Both the position numbers and the translations under genes were made by a program. This document shows, piece after piece, positions 8,857 through 17,327 of a stretch of 42,796 nucleotides of DNA (the stretch's first letter is position 1; each line of letters begins with the position of its first letter). The notes beneath the pieces are model-generated. The model worked only from the letters and a program-made list of their open reading frames with translations, was not told where the DNA came from and ran no database searches. The stretch covers positions 1 to 42,796 of the forward strand of contig VXRL01000075.1 in NCBI GenBank assembly GCA_009838515.1, given 5' to 3'. This DNA comes from Terriglobia bacterium (GTDB lineage: Bacteria > Acidobacteriota > Terriglobia > Bryobacterales > UBA6623).

Positions 8857-9909
8857 GTGAACCCGGACATCAAGTGCACAAGTGTGGACGGCCTCCTCAC
8901 TTTGCTTGCGATCCGAGGTATAGGCCCACGCGCCGCCGAGCGACTCGCAAAGCGATTCGCAACATTGGGCGAAGTGCGCGACGCGTCTCCGCAGCAGCTT
9001 GCGAGGTCGCTCTCCAAGTTCGCAACCGGCGAGACTTGGGAGGATCGGGTATGGGAGAGAGCGTATTCACGTACGCGTCGAATCATCGAGAAGGCACATC
9101 AGCACTCGGTTCGCGTTCTCGCGGCAAGCGACCAGGGGTACCCTTCTTGGCTTCGGGAAATACCTGATCGCCCTCCGGTGATTTATGTGAAGGGTACCCT
9201 TCCCGTCGGTCGTCGTTTCGTTGCTTGCATAGGAACTCGAGAGCCGTCACTGTTCGGTGACAGGGTGACACGACGGATTGCCTTATTGCTCGCGGAGAGG
9301 GGCTGGAGCATCGTCAGTGGCCTCGCGCTCGGTGTCGACGCGGTCGCACACGAAGCGGCGCTGGCGGCACATGGCCATACTGTTGCAGTGCTCGCCAACG
9401 GGTTGGAGTCCGTCTATCCGAAGCGGAACGCGAGCCTTGCTGCTCGGATTCTGGATTCTGGAGGGGCTTGGCTCAGCGAGAGCTCGTTCGGGACTCCCGC
9501 AATCCCGCACAACTTAATCCGCAGAGATCGACTCCAGAGTGGGATGTCGGCGGGAACAATCGTGATGCAGACGGGCCTCCGTGGCGGATCTATGCATACC
9601 GTCCGGTTTACCTTGCTGCAAGGGCGAAAGCTGTTTGCACCTGTACCGCGCGGCCGCCATGCGGAAGAGGAAAAGAGCAAGGGGGTCTTGGCTCTGACGC
9701 AGCGATGCGGTGCGGATCTCGGGAATCTGCTGGAGGCACAGGGAGAGTACCGGAGACTCCTCGAAGAGGTCTATCGGGACAAGCCGCCCGCGATCCCACT
9801 AAATGGCCATCAAGACTACAGTGCCTTGGTTGGGCACCTCAATGACGCGCTGACGGTTGAGTCCGAATCCAGAGAAGCCCTAGCTGTCTCCAACCCGAGT
9901 CTCTTCTAG
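8857..9909 (+). CDS. DprA/Smf-like DNA-processing protein
   Basis: About 350 residues, the usual DprA length. It starts with a helix-hairpin-helix-like stretch (LLTLLAIRGIGPRAAERL), followed by the Rossmann-like DprA core: VACIGTREPS, IVSGLALGVDAVAHEAAL, VAVLANGLESVYPKRN, a SES..GTP..H segment, the RNRI-like RRDRLQSGMSAGTIVMQTG, and GRKLFAPVP. DprA protects incoming single-stranded DNA and loads RecA during transformation, and its fold belongs to the SLOG group found in conflict systems. GTG at 8857 is chosen because GAGG lies 8 bases upstream and homology begins right after; the frame is open to 8662, but that extension looks non-coding. The HAD/PRTase gene follows 26 bp later, presumably in one operon. 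Being paired in a cassette, it is probably not the housekeeping dprA. Confidence 0.85.
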   Translation: MNPDIKCTSVDGLLTLLAIRGIGPRAAERLAKRFATLGEVRDASPQQLARSLSKFATGETWEDRVWERAYSRTRRIIEKAHQHSVRVLAASDQGYPSWLREIPDRPPVIYVKGTLPVGRRFVACIGTREPSLFGDRVTRRIALLLAERGWSIVSGLALGVDAVAHEAALAAHGHTVAVLANGLESVYPKRNASLAARILDSGGAWLSESSFGTPAIPHNLIRRDRLQSGMSAGTIVMQTGLRGGSMHTVRFTLLQGRKLFAPVPRGRHAEEEKSKGVLALTQRCGADLGNLLEAQGEYRRLLEEVYRDKPPAIPLNGHQDYSALVGHLNDALTVESESREALAVSNPSLF

Positions 9910-9935
9910 ATCTAGATCGTTGGACGAATAGGGCT

Positions 9936-11162
9936 GTGGCGACATTCGTCTTCGATCTGGATATGACGCTACTTGATACCTCCCTCTTGGAGCGGTGGCG
10001 TGAACGGCAACAGTGGAGCCAAGTGCGTCGCCAGATTGGGACTGCGAGACCGTTTGCGACCGGCAAACTCGCACCTCACGACTTGCCTGCACGCCTCAAG
10101 GAGAACGGACATGACATTGCGGTCGTAACATCCTCTCCCCGGTGGTACGCCAACCGATTGATTGAGGACTTCAAGATCATCACTGACGTCGTTGTTGCTT
10201 GGGACGACACCGAATTGCACAAGCCTGACCCGGAGCCGATCAACATGGCACTGGAACAGCTTGGCGCTGACCCGGAACAATCATGTCTCGTCGGCGACTC
10301 CATCGTCGATGTCCAGGCCTGCTACCACGCAGGGATCGTCTCGATTGGTGCTGGCTGGGGAGTGAGGAGCTTCGAAGAGTTCAGTTCAGCAGCTCCGGAT
10401 GTTCTGCTCCGAAAGCCGAGTTCATTGCTTCGGTTCAATGAACTTGATCGTGGCGGCTATTTGGCCGAAGTGCTATGTGCTGGCAAGACTCCAAAGGTGC
10501 ATCGAGGTTCGTTCTTGCCCTGCGGGTTTCCTCCTCGATACTACTCATTAGGCCGATACTTTAAGACCGAGGATCCGCGCCACGCGGGCAGTGCGCTGGC
10601 AGCCAGCCTCCTTGATCTGAAGAGCAGGGATCGATCGGCCAAGGCACTCGGACACGCGTTGGTCGCATTCATACGCCGACTTGGATGGACACCTGATTTC
10701 GTCGTCCCAGTGCCATCCAAGCCCAACCAAGCACGCAACAGGTTCGAGGCGGTGCTCAACGCGGCCGAACCACGCCTCGGTGGCGACACCGAAGTCGACG
10801 TGGATGGTCTGACGTGTGTGCGAGAAATACAAGGTTACAAGCGGATGCGTCCCTTCGAACGCTCGGCGGCAGTCCGAGGAGCATTCGAGAGCAATTATGA
10901 CTGGGACGGACGGAAGGTTCTATTGCTGGACGATGTGCTTACGACCGGCGCCACAGCCGAAGAGTGTGCTCGGGTTCTATCGGCGAACAACGCATCGGAA
11001 GTTCGCGTTGTCGCTCTGGGGCGGGATCAGCACAGTTTCGCTTCGAGGACGTGCCCCGAGTGTAGAAGGCCGATGCGAATCCGCACCAACCGCTACACCA
11101 ATGAGAAGTTTTGGGGTTGTTCCGGCTATCCGAAATACTGCGAGAACACTGAAGACATCTGA
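9936..11162 (+). CDS. Fusion: HAD phosphatase + ComF-type phosphoribosyltransferase + topoisomerase zinc finger
   Basis: A 408-residue three-part protein. (1) Residues 1-145 are a HAD-superfamily hydrolase with all four motifs: D7-L-D9-M-T11, T65 in VVTSS, K96 in HKPDP, and GDSIVD at 120-125. (2) Residues about 230-365 are a type I phosphoribosyltransferase with the PRPP loop LLLDDVLTTGAT at 329-340 and VPVPSKPNQARNRF at 257-270, resembling ComF/ComFC. (3) Residues 371-405 are a topoisomerase I-type zinc finger (C373-PE-C376 ... FWGC395SGYPKYC402), a module that binds single-stranded DNA in TopA. GTG start, 26 bp after the DprA-like gene. Known ComF proteins act in DNA uptake together with DprA. 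Here the enzyme may make or remove a phosphoribosyl-type metabolite at DNA, but the reaction is unknown. Confidence 0.85.
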   Translation: MATFVFDLDMTLLDTSLLERWRERQQWSQVRRQIGTARPFATGKLAPHDLPARLKENGHDIAVVTSSPRWYANRLIEDFKIITDVVVAWDDTELHKPDPEPINMALEQLGADPEQSCLVGDSIVDVQACYHAGIVSIGAGWGVRSFEEFSSAAPDVLLRKPSSLLRFNELDRGGYLAEVLCAGKTPKVHRGSFLPCGFPPRYYSLGRYFKTEDPRHAGSALAASLLDLKSRDRSAKALGHALVAFIRRLGWTPDFVVPVPSKPNQARNRFEAVLNAAEPRLGGDTEVDVDGLTCVREIQGYKRMRPFERSAAVRGAFESNYDWDGRKVLLLDDVLTTGATAEECARVLSANNASEVRVVALGRDQHSFASRTCPECRRPMRIRTNRYTNEKFWGCSGYPKYCENTEDI

Positions 11163-11168
11163 CTGGGT

Positions 11169-11401
11169 GGCGCTACCGTCGGTTTGATCTCGCTGATCGG
11201 GTATACGCCGGACATCTTCATCGGACCGATCGCGGGCCGGTTGCTGGACAACTTTCCGGGAGTCGCGGGCTATCAGTACTTCTTCTTGCAGCTTTGCGGA
11301 ATCTCGACGATTGGAATGATCACTGCCGCAGCTGTGAGCAGAGCAGCCTCACGCCTAGAGCCGGCATCAGCTGTCTCGTAGACTCGACTGCTGACCAGCG
11401 C
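11169..11401 (+). pseudogene. Duplicated 3' fragment of the MFS gene (right flank of cassette)
   Basis: Begins 7 bases after the stop of the HAD/PRTase gene. It encodes the last about 70 residues of the MFS transporter with four or five amino-acid changes (LIGYTPDIFIGPIAGRLLD...), still open to the same stop position. It lacks a 5' end and cannot make a transporter. Homology to 5078-5310 runs past the stop for about 20 bases. It is followed at 11522 by the complete GyrI-like gene, the mirror of the situation at 5290-5401. Confidence 0.85.
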
Positions 11402-11521
11402 TCCCACTCCCGCGCGCAGGATGCAATGGTCCTGCCATGCCTGCTGCTGGTGCCCAGTCCGCGAGCCGCGTTGAAGGGCTCAAGACGCGGGTGCAGGTAG
11501 GCTGAAAGAGGCGAGGAAATA

Positions 11522-12130
11522 ATGGCGGGCAAGATCGACATCAAGAAACAGCACAAGCACCTGTTTGCATCGAAGCGCGAGCCGCACTTGGTCGAGGTGC
11601 CGAAGTTCCGGTACTGGATGATCGACGGCAGGGGGTCACCCGATGGCGCAGCGTTTCAAGACGCGATCGGCGCACTGTATTCGACGGCTTACACGACCAA
11701 GTTTCGATTGAAGGCTGCGGGGCGGGCCGACTTCGTCGTGCCGCCACTCGAGGCGCTCTGGTGGGCGGATGACGAGTCCGCGTTCGAGGAGAATCGCCGC
11801 GATGAGTGGCAGTGGACACTGATGCTCGTCCAGCCTGATCATGTCTCCGAGGGAGACATCGCGGACGTATTGGACGTACTGGACAAGAAGGGGAAGCTCA
11901 CCGCTGCCCATCGGAACATGAGAATGGAACAACTGGAAGGGGGCCGAGTCGTGCAGTGCCTATACGTCGGCCCATACGACTCCATGGGAGGGGCGATCTC
12001 CACCATGCGTGCATTCGCGGAATCGAACGGACTCGAGCTAGCTGGCAAGCACCACGATGTGTATCTGTCGGATCCGAGGCGCGCCGCACCGGAGAAGTTG
12101 AAGACCGTGCTGCGTCGCCATGTGCGCTGA
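11522..12130 (+). CDS. GyrI-like small-molecule-binding domain protein
   Basis: A 202-residue protein of the GyrI-like/SOUL-fold family: KFRYWMIDGRGSPDG at the start of the domain, PPLEALWWADD, WTLMLVQPDHVSEGD, and a C-terminal half with VVQCLYVGPYDSMGGAI. These domains bind hydrophobic small molecules or drugs, or inhibit gyrase; this member has no DNA-binding domain, so it may be a stand-alone sequestering or sensing protein. A clear ribosome binding site (AGAGGCGAGG) sits about 5-8 bases before the ATG. It ends with HDVYLSDPRRAAPEKLKTVL, of which a degenerate copy survives at 5315-5401. The neighbouring MFS gene suggests an original MFS-GyrI pair for export and drug tolerance, now split by the cassette. 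Confidence 0.85.
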   Translation: MAGKIDIKKQHKHLFASKREPHLVEVPKFRYWMIDGRGSPDGAAFQDAIGALYSTAYTTKFRLKAAGRADFVVPPLEALWWADDESAFEENRRDEWQWTLMLVQPDHVSEGDIADVLDVLDKKGKLTAAHRNMRMEQLEGGRVVQCLYVGPYDSMGGAISTMRAFAESNGLELAGKHHDVYLSDPRRAAPEKLKTVLRRHVR

Positions 12131-12620
12131 TTCCGCCCTTGCGGCACCCAATCACGTGCGGATTCTTAGTGTCCGCCAGCAACCAGCTTTGCAGGGACGC
12201 CATTGACGGCAATCCGTGATTTTCTGGCACCATGCAAATCGCCGCTGGGGAAACCGCGGATGTCTGCGGCGAAGAAATCGCGGTGCTGGCACAGGCGACT
12301 GACCTGCCATTGAAATCTACATTCGGACCGCGTTCGCCACATCGATCCGAGCCGTGCGGAGAGGAGTTCCAGCACAGCCACGTTGGATGACAGATTCGTC
12401 GGCTACACCGCTGCCGGACCAAAGCCTGTTCTTGGCACCCGGGGCTGGGGAGACATCAATGGTGCGTTCGGCGCAGAGGTGATTCCGTAACGTCCGGCGC
12501 TCGATCCGCTGCGGTGCCGGCGGCCACCATTCGCGTCGCGTCTGCGATGCAGGTGACGGCACGGTTCGATGGCTCCAGCCGATGCAGTTGAACCGCTCGA
12601 TTGGCGGTTGAGGGGCACCT
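12131..12620. other. Intergenic region without recognisable gene
   Basis: About 490 bases between the GyrI-like gene and the decayed metalloprotease fragment. Open frames on both strands are short, overlapping and unlike any family I know. No hairpin terminator, tRNA or repeat stood out. Confidence 0.4.
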
Positions 12621-13393
12621 CTAGCAGGTTTCGTCGAGCAACCCGGAGTCGGCAGGCACTGCCACGAACGTGACATATTCGGTATCGGCTACGCCGGCCA
12701 CGGTACCGTCCTCTGGGGCCTGCCGGACTACCAGTTGACGTCGATAGGTCTCTGGCGCTCTCCCGGCACTGGAGACGCTCAGTACAATCGGAGCACTTGC
12801 CCCGCTCGCTTCTGTTCCCTGGCACGGGTAATGGAACAACCATGGGCGGTCAGGTCCGACCACGAACCGTATTCGCTGTTGGCCGTGATTCACTAGCCCA
12901 AGGGCCTGCGACTCCGGGTCATTTCCCAGCGGAGACATGAACGCTTGCGCACTAGGACTCGCCAAGCTGGTCATGGTCGCGCACGTCCCTGATGCGGCCT
13001 CGCGTGCACCACCATAGTCGGAGTAGTCGAGCACTATCGACCGAAAGTCTAGATCGGGAGTCTGTGCCGTGGGATCTGCGGCCCTCTTTAGTGCTAGTGC
13101 CAAGTGATTGACATCGACGAACCGCCCCATCTCTCGACCAAGGGGTAGCGTCTTGATTCGGAACAGATCCTCGGCCTGTTCCGAGGGAGTCCAAGAGTCC
13201 CCGTCGCGCGTCCGGAACCCGCGAGGCCTTGATCCAAGAATGGTCCTGCGAGGAGGTTGTCCTCGTCAACCTGCGAAGAGCCGGCTAGGCCCAAGGATGC
13301 CTTCAGCTGGACGGGGCGGACCATCCCCACCTGAGGCTCCGGGTCTACGGAGCCGATCTCGCCAATCAACCGGCAAGCGCCCAGACGCCGCCT
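12621..13393 (-). pseudogene. Decayed duplicate of the astacin-like metalloprotease C-terminus
   Basis: Translated in pieces, this region repeats the last about 250 residues of the protease at 14735-17266. One frame gives IGEIGSVDPEPQVGMVRP, then LAGSSQVDEDNLLAGPFLDQG; another gives LVNHGQQRIRFVV and VSSAGRAPETYRRQLVV. The counterparts in the intact gene differ at roughly a quarter of positions. At least one frameshift separates the parts (near 13100-13130), so it is not functional. Homology stops at the shared stop codon on the left (12621) and at about 13393 on the right, only about 20 bases from the end of the AAA ATPase gene. It has the same orientation as the full gene, so the ATPase lies between direct repeats. 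Confidence 0.8.
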
Positions 13394-13413
13394 ATGCGGC
13401 AGGGCGAATACCC

Positions 13414-14553
13414 TCAGGCCGCGACGCGCCGGATCAGTTCGGGCAGACTCACGAACCGGACCGTCACCCATCCATAGTCACGTACATACGAAGCATCTAC
13501 ATCGTCGGCCACGACGAAGTTATCGCCGTCGGGATACCGCGAGCGGAACGCCTTCAGGCTTCGCGCATCGAAGCCCGCTGCTTGCCACTTGCACTCGATC
13601 GCCGTCGTCGAGCCACCTCTGTGGGCGAGAACAAAATCGATCTCATGTCCCCGCTTGTCCCGCCAGTACCGTATCCGCTGGTCCTGAGTACGGGCCAAAT
13701 ACTCGTTGAGCACGGAGTGCTCCCATAGCACGCCCTTGTCTTCGTTCCGCAGTCGGTCCCAGCCCTTGAGTAGACAGACGAACCCGGTATCGAACCCGTA
13801 TACCTTCGGTGCCGCCACGATCTCGGACGCGCGACGCGCGCTGTAGGGTCTCACAACCTGCACCACGAGGGTGTCTTCGAGAACCCGCAGGTAGTTGACG
13901 ACAGTGGTCCGGCTAATCTCGCACGGAGCGGCAAACCGCGTGGCCTCGAAGACACCGCCGCTCTGTGCGAGCACCATTTCTACGAACCTCGAGAACGACC
14001 AGCGGCGTCCTAGGCGAAACAGCTCCTGGATGTCCCGGGCCCAGTAGGAATCCAGCCACTCCTGGAATCCGCGCTCGGGCACCTCTGCGGCCAGAAAGAA
14101 TGGCGGCAGCCCGCCGTGTTGGAACCGGTGATCGATGCCGCGGGAGCCGAACTCCCACTCGTCCTGGAGGGTCATCGGCGTCAGGCGAAGGTCGCGCTTG
14201 CGATCGGTGAGCGTATCGCGGAACCGTCGCGAGGCACCGAGGGGCGACGACCCGGTCGCGATGACACTCGTCTCGGGATAGTAGTCCGCCGCAATCTTGA
14301 GTAGTTCAGAGGGATTCCGCAGTCGCTGGATCTCGTCGACGACGACTCTCCGGCCGGCAAAGTCCCGGAGAAACCGCTCGGGATCCTCCAACCGGCTGCG
14401 CGTGCTCGGCAGCTCGCAATCGACGTACTCGACGTCTGGCAGGGACCGGCAGAGGAAGGTCTTGCCGACCCGGCGGACTCCGGAAAGCCAGACCACCGAC
14501 TTCTCACGCCAAAGACGCTCGATTGCCTCGATCCAATACGAGCGGCGAACCAT
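13414..14553 (-). CDS. AAA-family ATPase with DUF4143 domain
   Basis: A 379-residue protein of the widespread AAA_14/DUF4143 family. Walker A is at 25-32 (GVRRVGKT) and Walker B at 68-74 (RRVVVDE, followed by IQ); an SEL...IATGSS sensor region follows. A winged-helix-like part (CEISRTTVVNYLRVLEDTLVV) comes next, then the DUF4143 domain ending with GHEIDFV at 302-308 and AIECKW at 318-323, so D306 and E320-x-K322 form a PD-(D/E)XK-like signature. The biological role of this family is not well established; copies are scattered through mobile and defence-rich regions. It stands alone, between a protease gene and a decayed copy of that gene's 3' end. An AT-rich direct repeat overlaps its start (14551-14579). 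Confidence 0.9.
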   Translation of the reverse strand: MVRRSYWIEAIERLWREKSVVWLSGVRRVGKTFLCRSLPDVEYVDCELPSTRSRLEDPERFLRDFAGRRVVVDEIQRLRNPSELLKIAADYYPETSVIATGSSPLGASRRFRDTLTDRKRDLRLTPMTLQDEWEFGSRGIDHRFQHGGLPPFFLAAEVPERGFQEWLDSYWARDIQELFRLGRRWSFSRFVEMVLAQSGGVFEATRFAAPCEISRTTVVNYLRVLEDTLVVQVVRPYSARRASEIVAAPKVYGFDTGFVCLLKGWDRLRNEDKGVLWEHSVLNEYLARTQDQRIRYWRDKRGHEIDFVLAHRGGSTTAIECKWQAAGFDARSLKAFRSRYPDGDNFVVADDVDASYVRDYGWVTVRFVSLPELIRRVAA

Positions 14554-14579
14554 ATAGCACTGAGATTATCATATAGTGC
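14551..14579 (-). promoter_or_regulatory. AT-rich direct repeat over the start of the AAA ATPase gene
   Basis: On the minus strand the 10-mers GCACTATATG and GTGCTATATG lie 19 bp apart; the second includes the ATG start codon. Between them is TATGATAAT, which resembles a -10 box about 14 bases from the ATG, so a leaderless transcript is possible. The duplicated sites could be an operator for autoregulation. This is a visual pattern only. Confidence 0.35.
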
Positions 14580-14734
14580 GACCAAACAACATTATGCTGG
14601 CGTATAGTTCTCCCTTGGAGCCCTCCAATATCGCCAGAGCGCGTCTCTGGCTCTTGCTTCATCCAGTCCAGAGGGGGCACCGACTCACGAAGCCTAGATC
14701 GGGAAGCACTACGGCTAGTCCAGATCCCTCGTTC

Positions 14735-17266
14735 CTATCGAGTCTCGCCGAGTGATCCCCGGTCGCTGGGCACGCTCACGAATGTGACATGAACCGCCTC
14801 GGCTACTCCGACAGCCGCTACATCCGCTGGAATCTGATGGATCACGAGCTGGCCGTGATACGTCTCCGGCGCTATTCCGGCGCTGGAGACTTTCACCAAG
14901 ATCTGAGCACTTTCCCCACTCGCTAGCGTCCCCTCGCTTGGGTAAGCAAACAACCATGGACGGTCAGATTCGACCACGAACCGCATTTGCTGAAGGCTGT
15001 GATTCACCAGCCCGAGCACCTGCGGTTCGGGATCGTACCCCGGTGGAGACACGAACGTCTGCGCCCGCAGACTCGCGAAGTCGCTCGGACTCGTCCCTGA
15101 TCTGGCCTCGCTTCCAATGAAATCGGGGTAATCAAGCACTCTCGCCCCAGAATCTAGATTGGAAGTCTGTGCCGTGGCATCTGCGGCTCTCGGCCGGGCT
15201 AGCGCCAGTTGACCGGCTTCGACGAATCGCTCGACTACGCCATCAGAGGGTAACGTCTCGACTCGGAAGAGATCCTCGGCCGGTTCGGAGGGAGGCCAGA
15301 AGTTCTCCGTCGTGCGTTCAGAACCAGCGCGGCCTTGATCTAGGAACGGCTCTTCGAGGATGTCTTCCTCGTCAACCTGAAAAGAGCCGGCTAGGGAGAA
15401 GGACGCCTTCAGATGGATGGGGCGGACCATCTCCAGCTGAGCCGCCGGGTCCACGGAGCCGATCTCGCCAATCCACCCGGCGAACGTCCAGCCGAGAGAA
15501 GGCCTGGCGGTGACACGAACAGGAGTGCCCTTGGGGTAATAGCCATCTTCCGAGGCCGGCTCCACCGTGACGGTCCCGGTCCCGGGTTGGGCCACGGCGA
15601 AGGAGAGCGGAACCTCGGGCACGATCTCAGCCGAGATCTCCCCGCCCTGCTTCGGCAGGACGACCCTGTGGGAGATTGCACCCCCGTTGCTCCAGCGCTG
15701 GAATCGATGGCGCAGCAGCCCCGGACCCGGAGCCGGACGGACTTCGTCGGCCCTGAGTTCGACCGGGTCGGAATGCTCTCCAGGGGAAAGCGCGAGCGGT
15801 CCTAGTCGCAGCGTGCCGTTGACATAGACTCTGAACGGATCCACCGTTGAAGTGATGCGGACCAATGGGTGATCCACGAAATATGCATGGAAGTGCTTTT
15901 CCGGCCGGTCCACGACCCAAGTCGCCGGGTTCGAGGAGCGGCCGTGCTCACCGTGCAGGGTGCCACCCCACTGCCAGAATTGGTACTCGCCGGAGGGATT
16001 CGCCTTGGCCTCGACCCGCATCGGCGCGCGGAGCGTGTAGTAGCCGTCCGGCGTGCGCGGAGTGACCACCACTTCACCCGCGTCAGGGGGACGAGCTTCG
16101 ATTTCCACTCGGTGCTGGACAATGAAATTGGCCTCCAGCCAGGTTCCCACCTGGCCGGCAATCACGTAGCGCAAGCGGTTCCCGCCTGTATTCCAGCGAC
16201 CGAACAGATAACGCGTCTCTCCCTTGACGATTGACACGGGCGGCTCGATCGTGTGGATGCTGCGATCCGGCCAGTCGAAACTCACCGGAGTGGTGTAGCG
16301 CACGTTGTCTACTAGAACGTCCAAGCCAGGGGGATTGCTGGAAATCGTGAGCTCCTGCGGTACTTGGCCGTAGAGTCGCGCCACCCCGTCGATGTCGCCG
16401 GCAGACAGTCCTGTAGCGGGGATGTCGATCCCGGGCGGGATGGTCTCCATCACGAGTTCGCCGTTGGCAGTCGCGGTCAGAGGGCCATAGTGCATCACCG
16501 ATGCAAAGTCATAGAAGTCACTGCCAGGATGTTCTGCCTTAAACCAATCGTCTAGGGAGCGGTCTAGATTCCCGACGTCTATGGAGACGTACTTCCATCG
16601 GTCCACGCGCTGGTGCTCGTGCCACAGCCCGATTGCATGGCCGATCTCGTGCGCGACTGCGTTGGCCGAGCAGCCCGTGGCAGGCAAGCCGATCACCTGC
16701 TCGCCACCGACCATGCCGACTCTGGACCTGCAGTTGCCCACGGCGATGTTTCGGAAGCGCACATAATTCGCCTCCGCAGTCCGCGCTACCAGCGAGATTA
16801 CGGTCTTGTCATTCCATTCAGCGATGGCGCGCTCGACATTCTGGCGCTGCAAATCCGAGACGTCGCTGTCGATCACGTAGGGAACGGTTGCATTGGGCCA
16901 GAGCTGGTCCGAGCTGGCTGCGGCGAGCTCCCGTCTTGCCGGCATGAGCCGACCGGAACGATCGGAACGCCCCGGGCCGGCTGACGCGGCTTCGATATCG
17001 CTAGCCGGACCCAGGACCATATCGCCGGCATGGACAGCCATGCCATCTACGACCACGTAGGACAGTTCGCGCCCACGAAAGACGGCAGTCCGCACGTCGT
17101 GTGGCGCGCGGTCCGTAGTATCGGCAGGAGCCGTTCCTTCCTCGGCGGACGGTACGCGCGGCAAGTCCGCTGTCTCCGCGCTGTAAGCCCATACGGGAGC
17201 TATGATCCCGCAAAGTAGCGCACGGCTCCACAGACCCCGAACCACGGCATCCATCGAGTTTACCAA
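14735..17266 (-). CDS. Secreted astacin-like (M12A) zinc metalloprotease with C-terminal repeat domains
   Basis: An 843-residue extracellular protease. The first about 30 residues form a signal peptide (ALLCGIIAPVWAYSA). The catalytic domain spans about 120-290, with the astacin zinc motif H206-E-I-G-H210-AIGLW-H216-E at 206-217 and the Met-turn SVMHY at 256-260. After it come beta-rich regions, among them PPGLDVLVDNVRYTTP, and a bacterial-repeat (InlB-B-like) segment GYYPKGTPVRVTARPSLGW...AGW at about 590. The C-terminal about 150 residues form a beta-sandwich-like tail (ALGLVNH/VLGLVNH type, PWLFAYP, SSAGIAPETYHGQLVI). It is divergent from the TIGR03437-type protein, whose start is only 61 bp away. 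Its C-terminal third has a decayed copy at 12621-13393. Confidence 0.88.
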   Translation of the reverse strand: MVNSMDAVVRGLWSRALLCGIIAPVWAYSAETADLPRVPSAEEGTAPADTTDRAPHDVRTAVFRGRELSYVVVDGMAVHAGDMVLGPASDIEAASAGPGRSDRSGRLMPARRELAAASSDQLWPNATVPYVIDSDVSDLQRQNVERAIAEWNDKTVISLVARTAEANYVRFRNIAVGNCRSRVGMVGGEQVIGLPATGCSANAVAHEIGHAIGLWHEHQRVDRWKYVSIDVGNLDRSLDDWFKAEHPGSDFYDFASVMHYGPLTATANGELVMETIPPGIDIPATGLSAGDIDGVARLYGQVPQELTISSNPPGLDVLVDNVRYTTPVSFDWPDRSIHTIEPPVSIVKGETRYLFGRWNTGGNRLRYVIAGQVGTWLEANFIVQHRVEIEARPPDAGEVVVTPRTPDGYYTLRAPMRVEAKANPSGEYQFWQWGGTLHGEHGRSSNPATWVVDRPEKHFHAYFVDHPLVRITSTVDPFRVYVNGTLRLGPLALSPGEHSDPVELRADEVRPAPGPGLLRHRFQRWSNGGAISHRVVLPKQGGEISAEIVPEVPLSFAVAQPGTGTVTVEPASEDGYYPKGTPVRVTARPSLGWTFAGWIGEIGSVDPAAQLEMVRPIHLKASFSLAGSFQVDEEDILEEPFLDQGRAGSERTTENFWPPSEPAEDLFRVETLPSDGVVERFVEAGQLALARPRAADATAQTSNLDSGARVLDYPDFIGSEARSGTSPSDFASLRAQTFVSPPGYDPEPQVLGLVNHSLQQMRFVVESDRPWLFAYPSEGTLASGESAQILVKVSSAGIAPETYHGQLVIHQIPADVAAVGVAEAVHVTFVSVPSDRGSLGETR

Positions 17267-17327
17267 CTGCGTGCCAATTCATTAATTAAGACATTCGGAT
17301 CGTTTAGGTTTTACACACTCATCGGCT
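17267..17327. promoter_or_regulatory. Short divergent promoter region between two secreted metalloproteases
   Basis: Only 61 bases separate the outermost possible starts of the two divergent protease genes. The region is AT-rich around 17279-17315 (ATTCATTAATTAAG, then GTTTAGGTTTTACAC). If the plus-strand protein starts further in (17544 or 17577), the control region is up to about 310 bases. A shared regulatory region is plausible. Confidence 0.45.
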
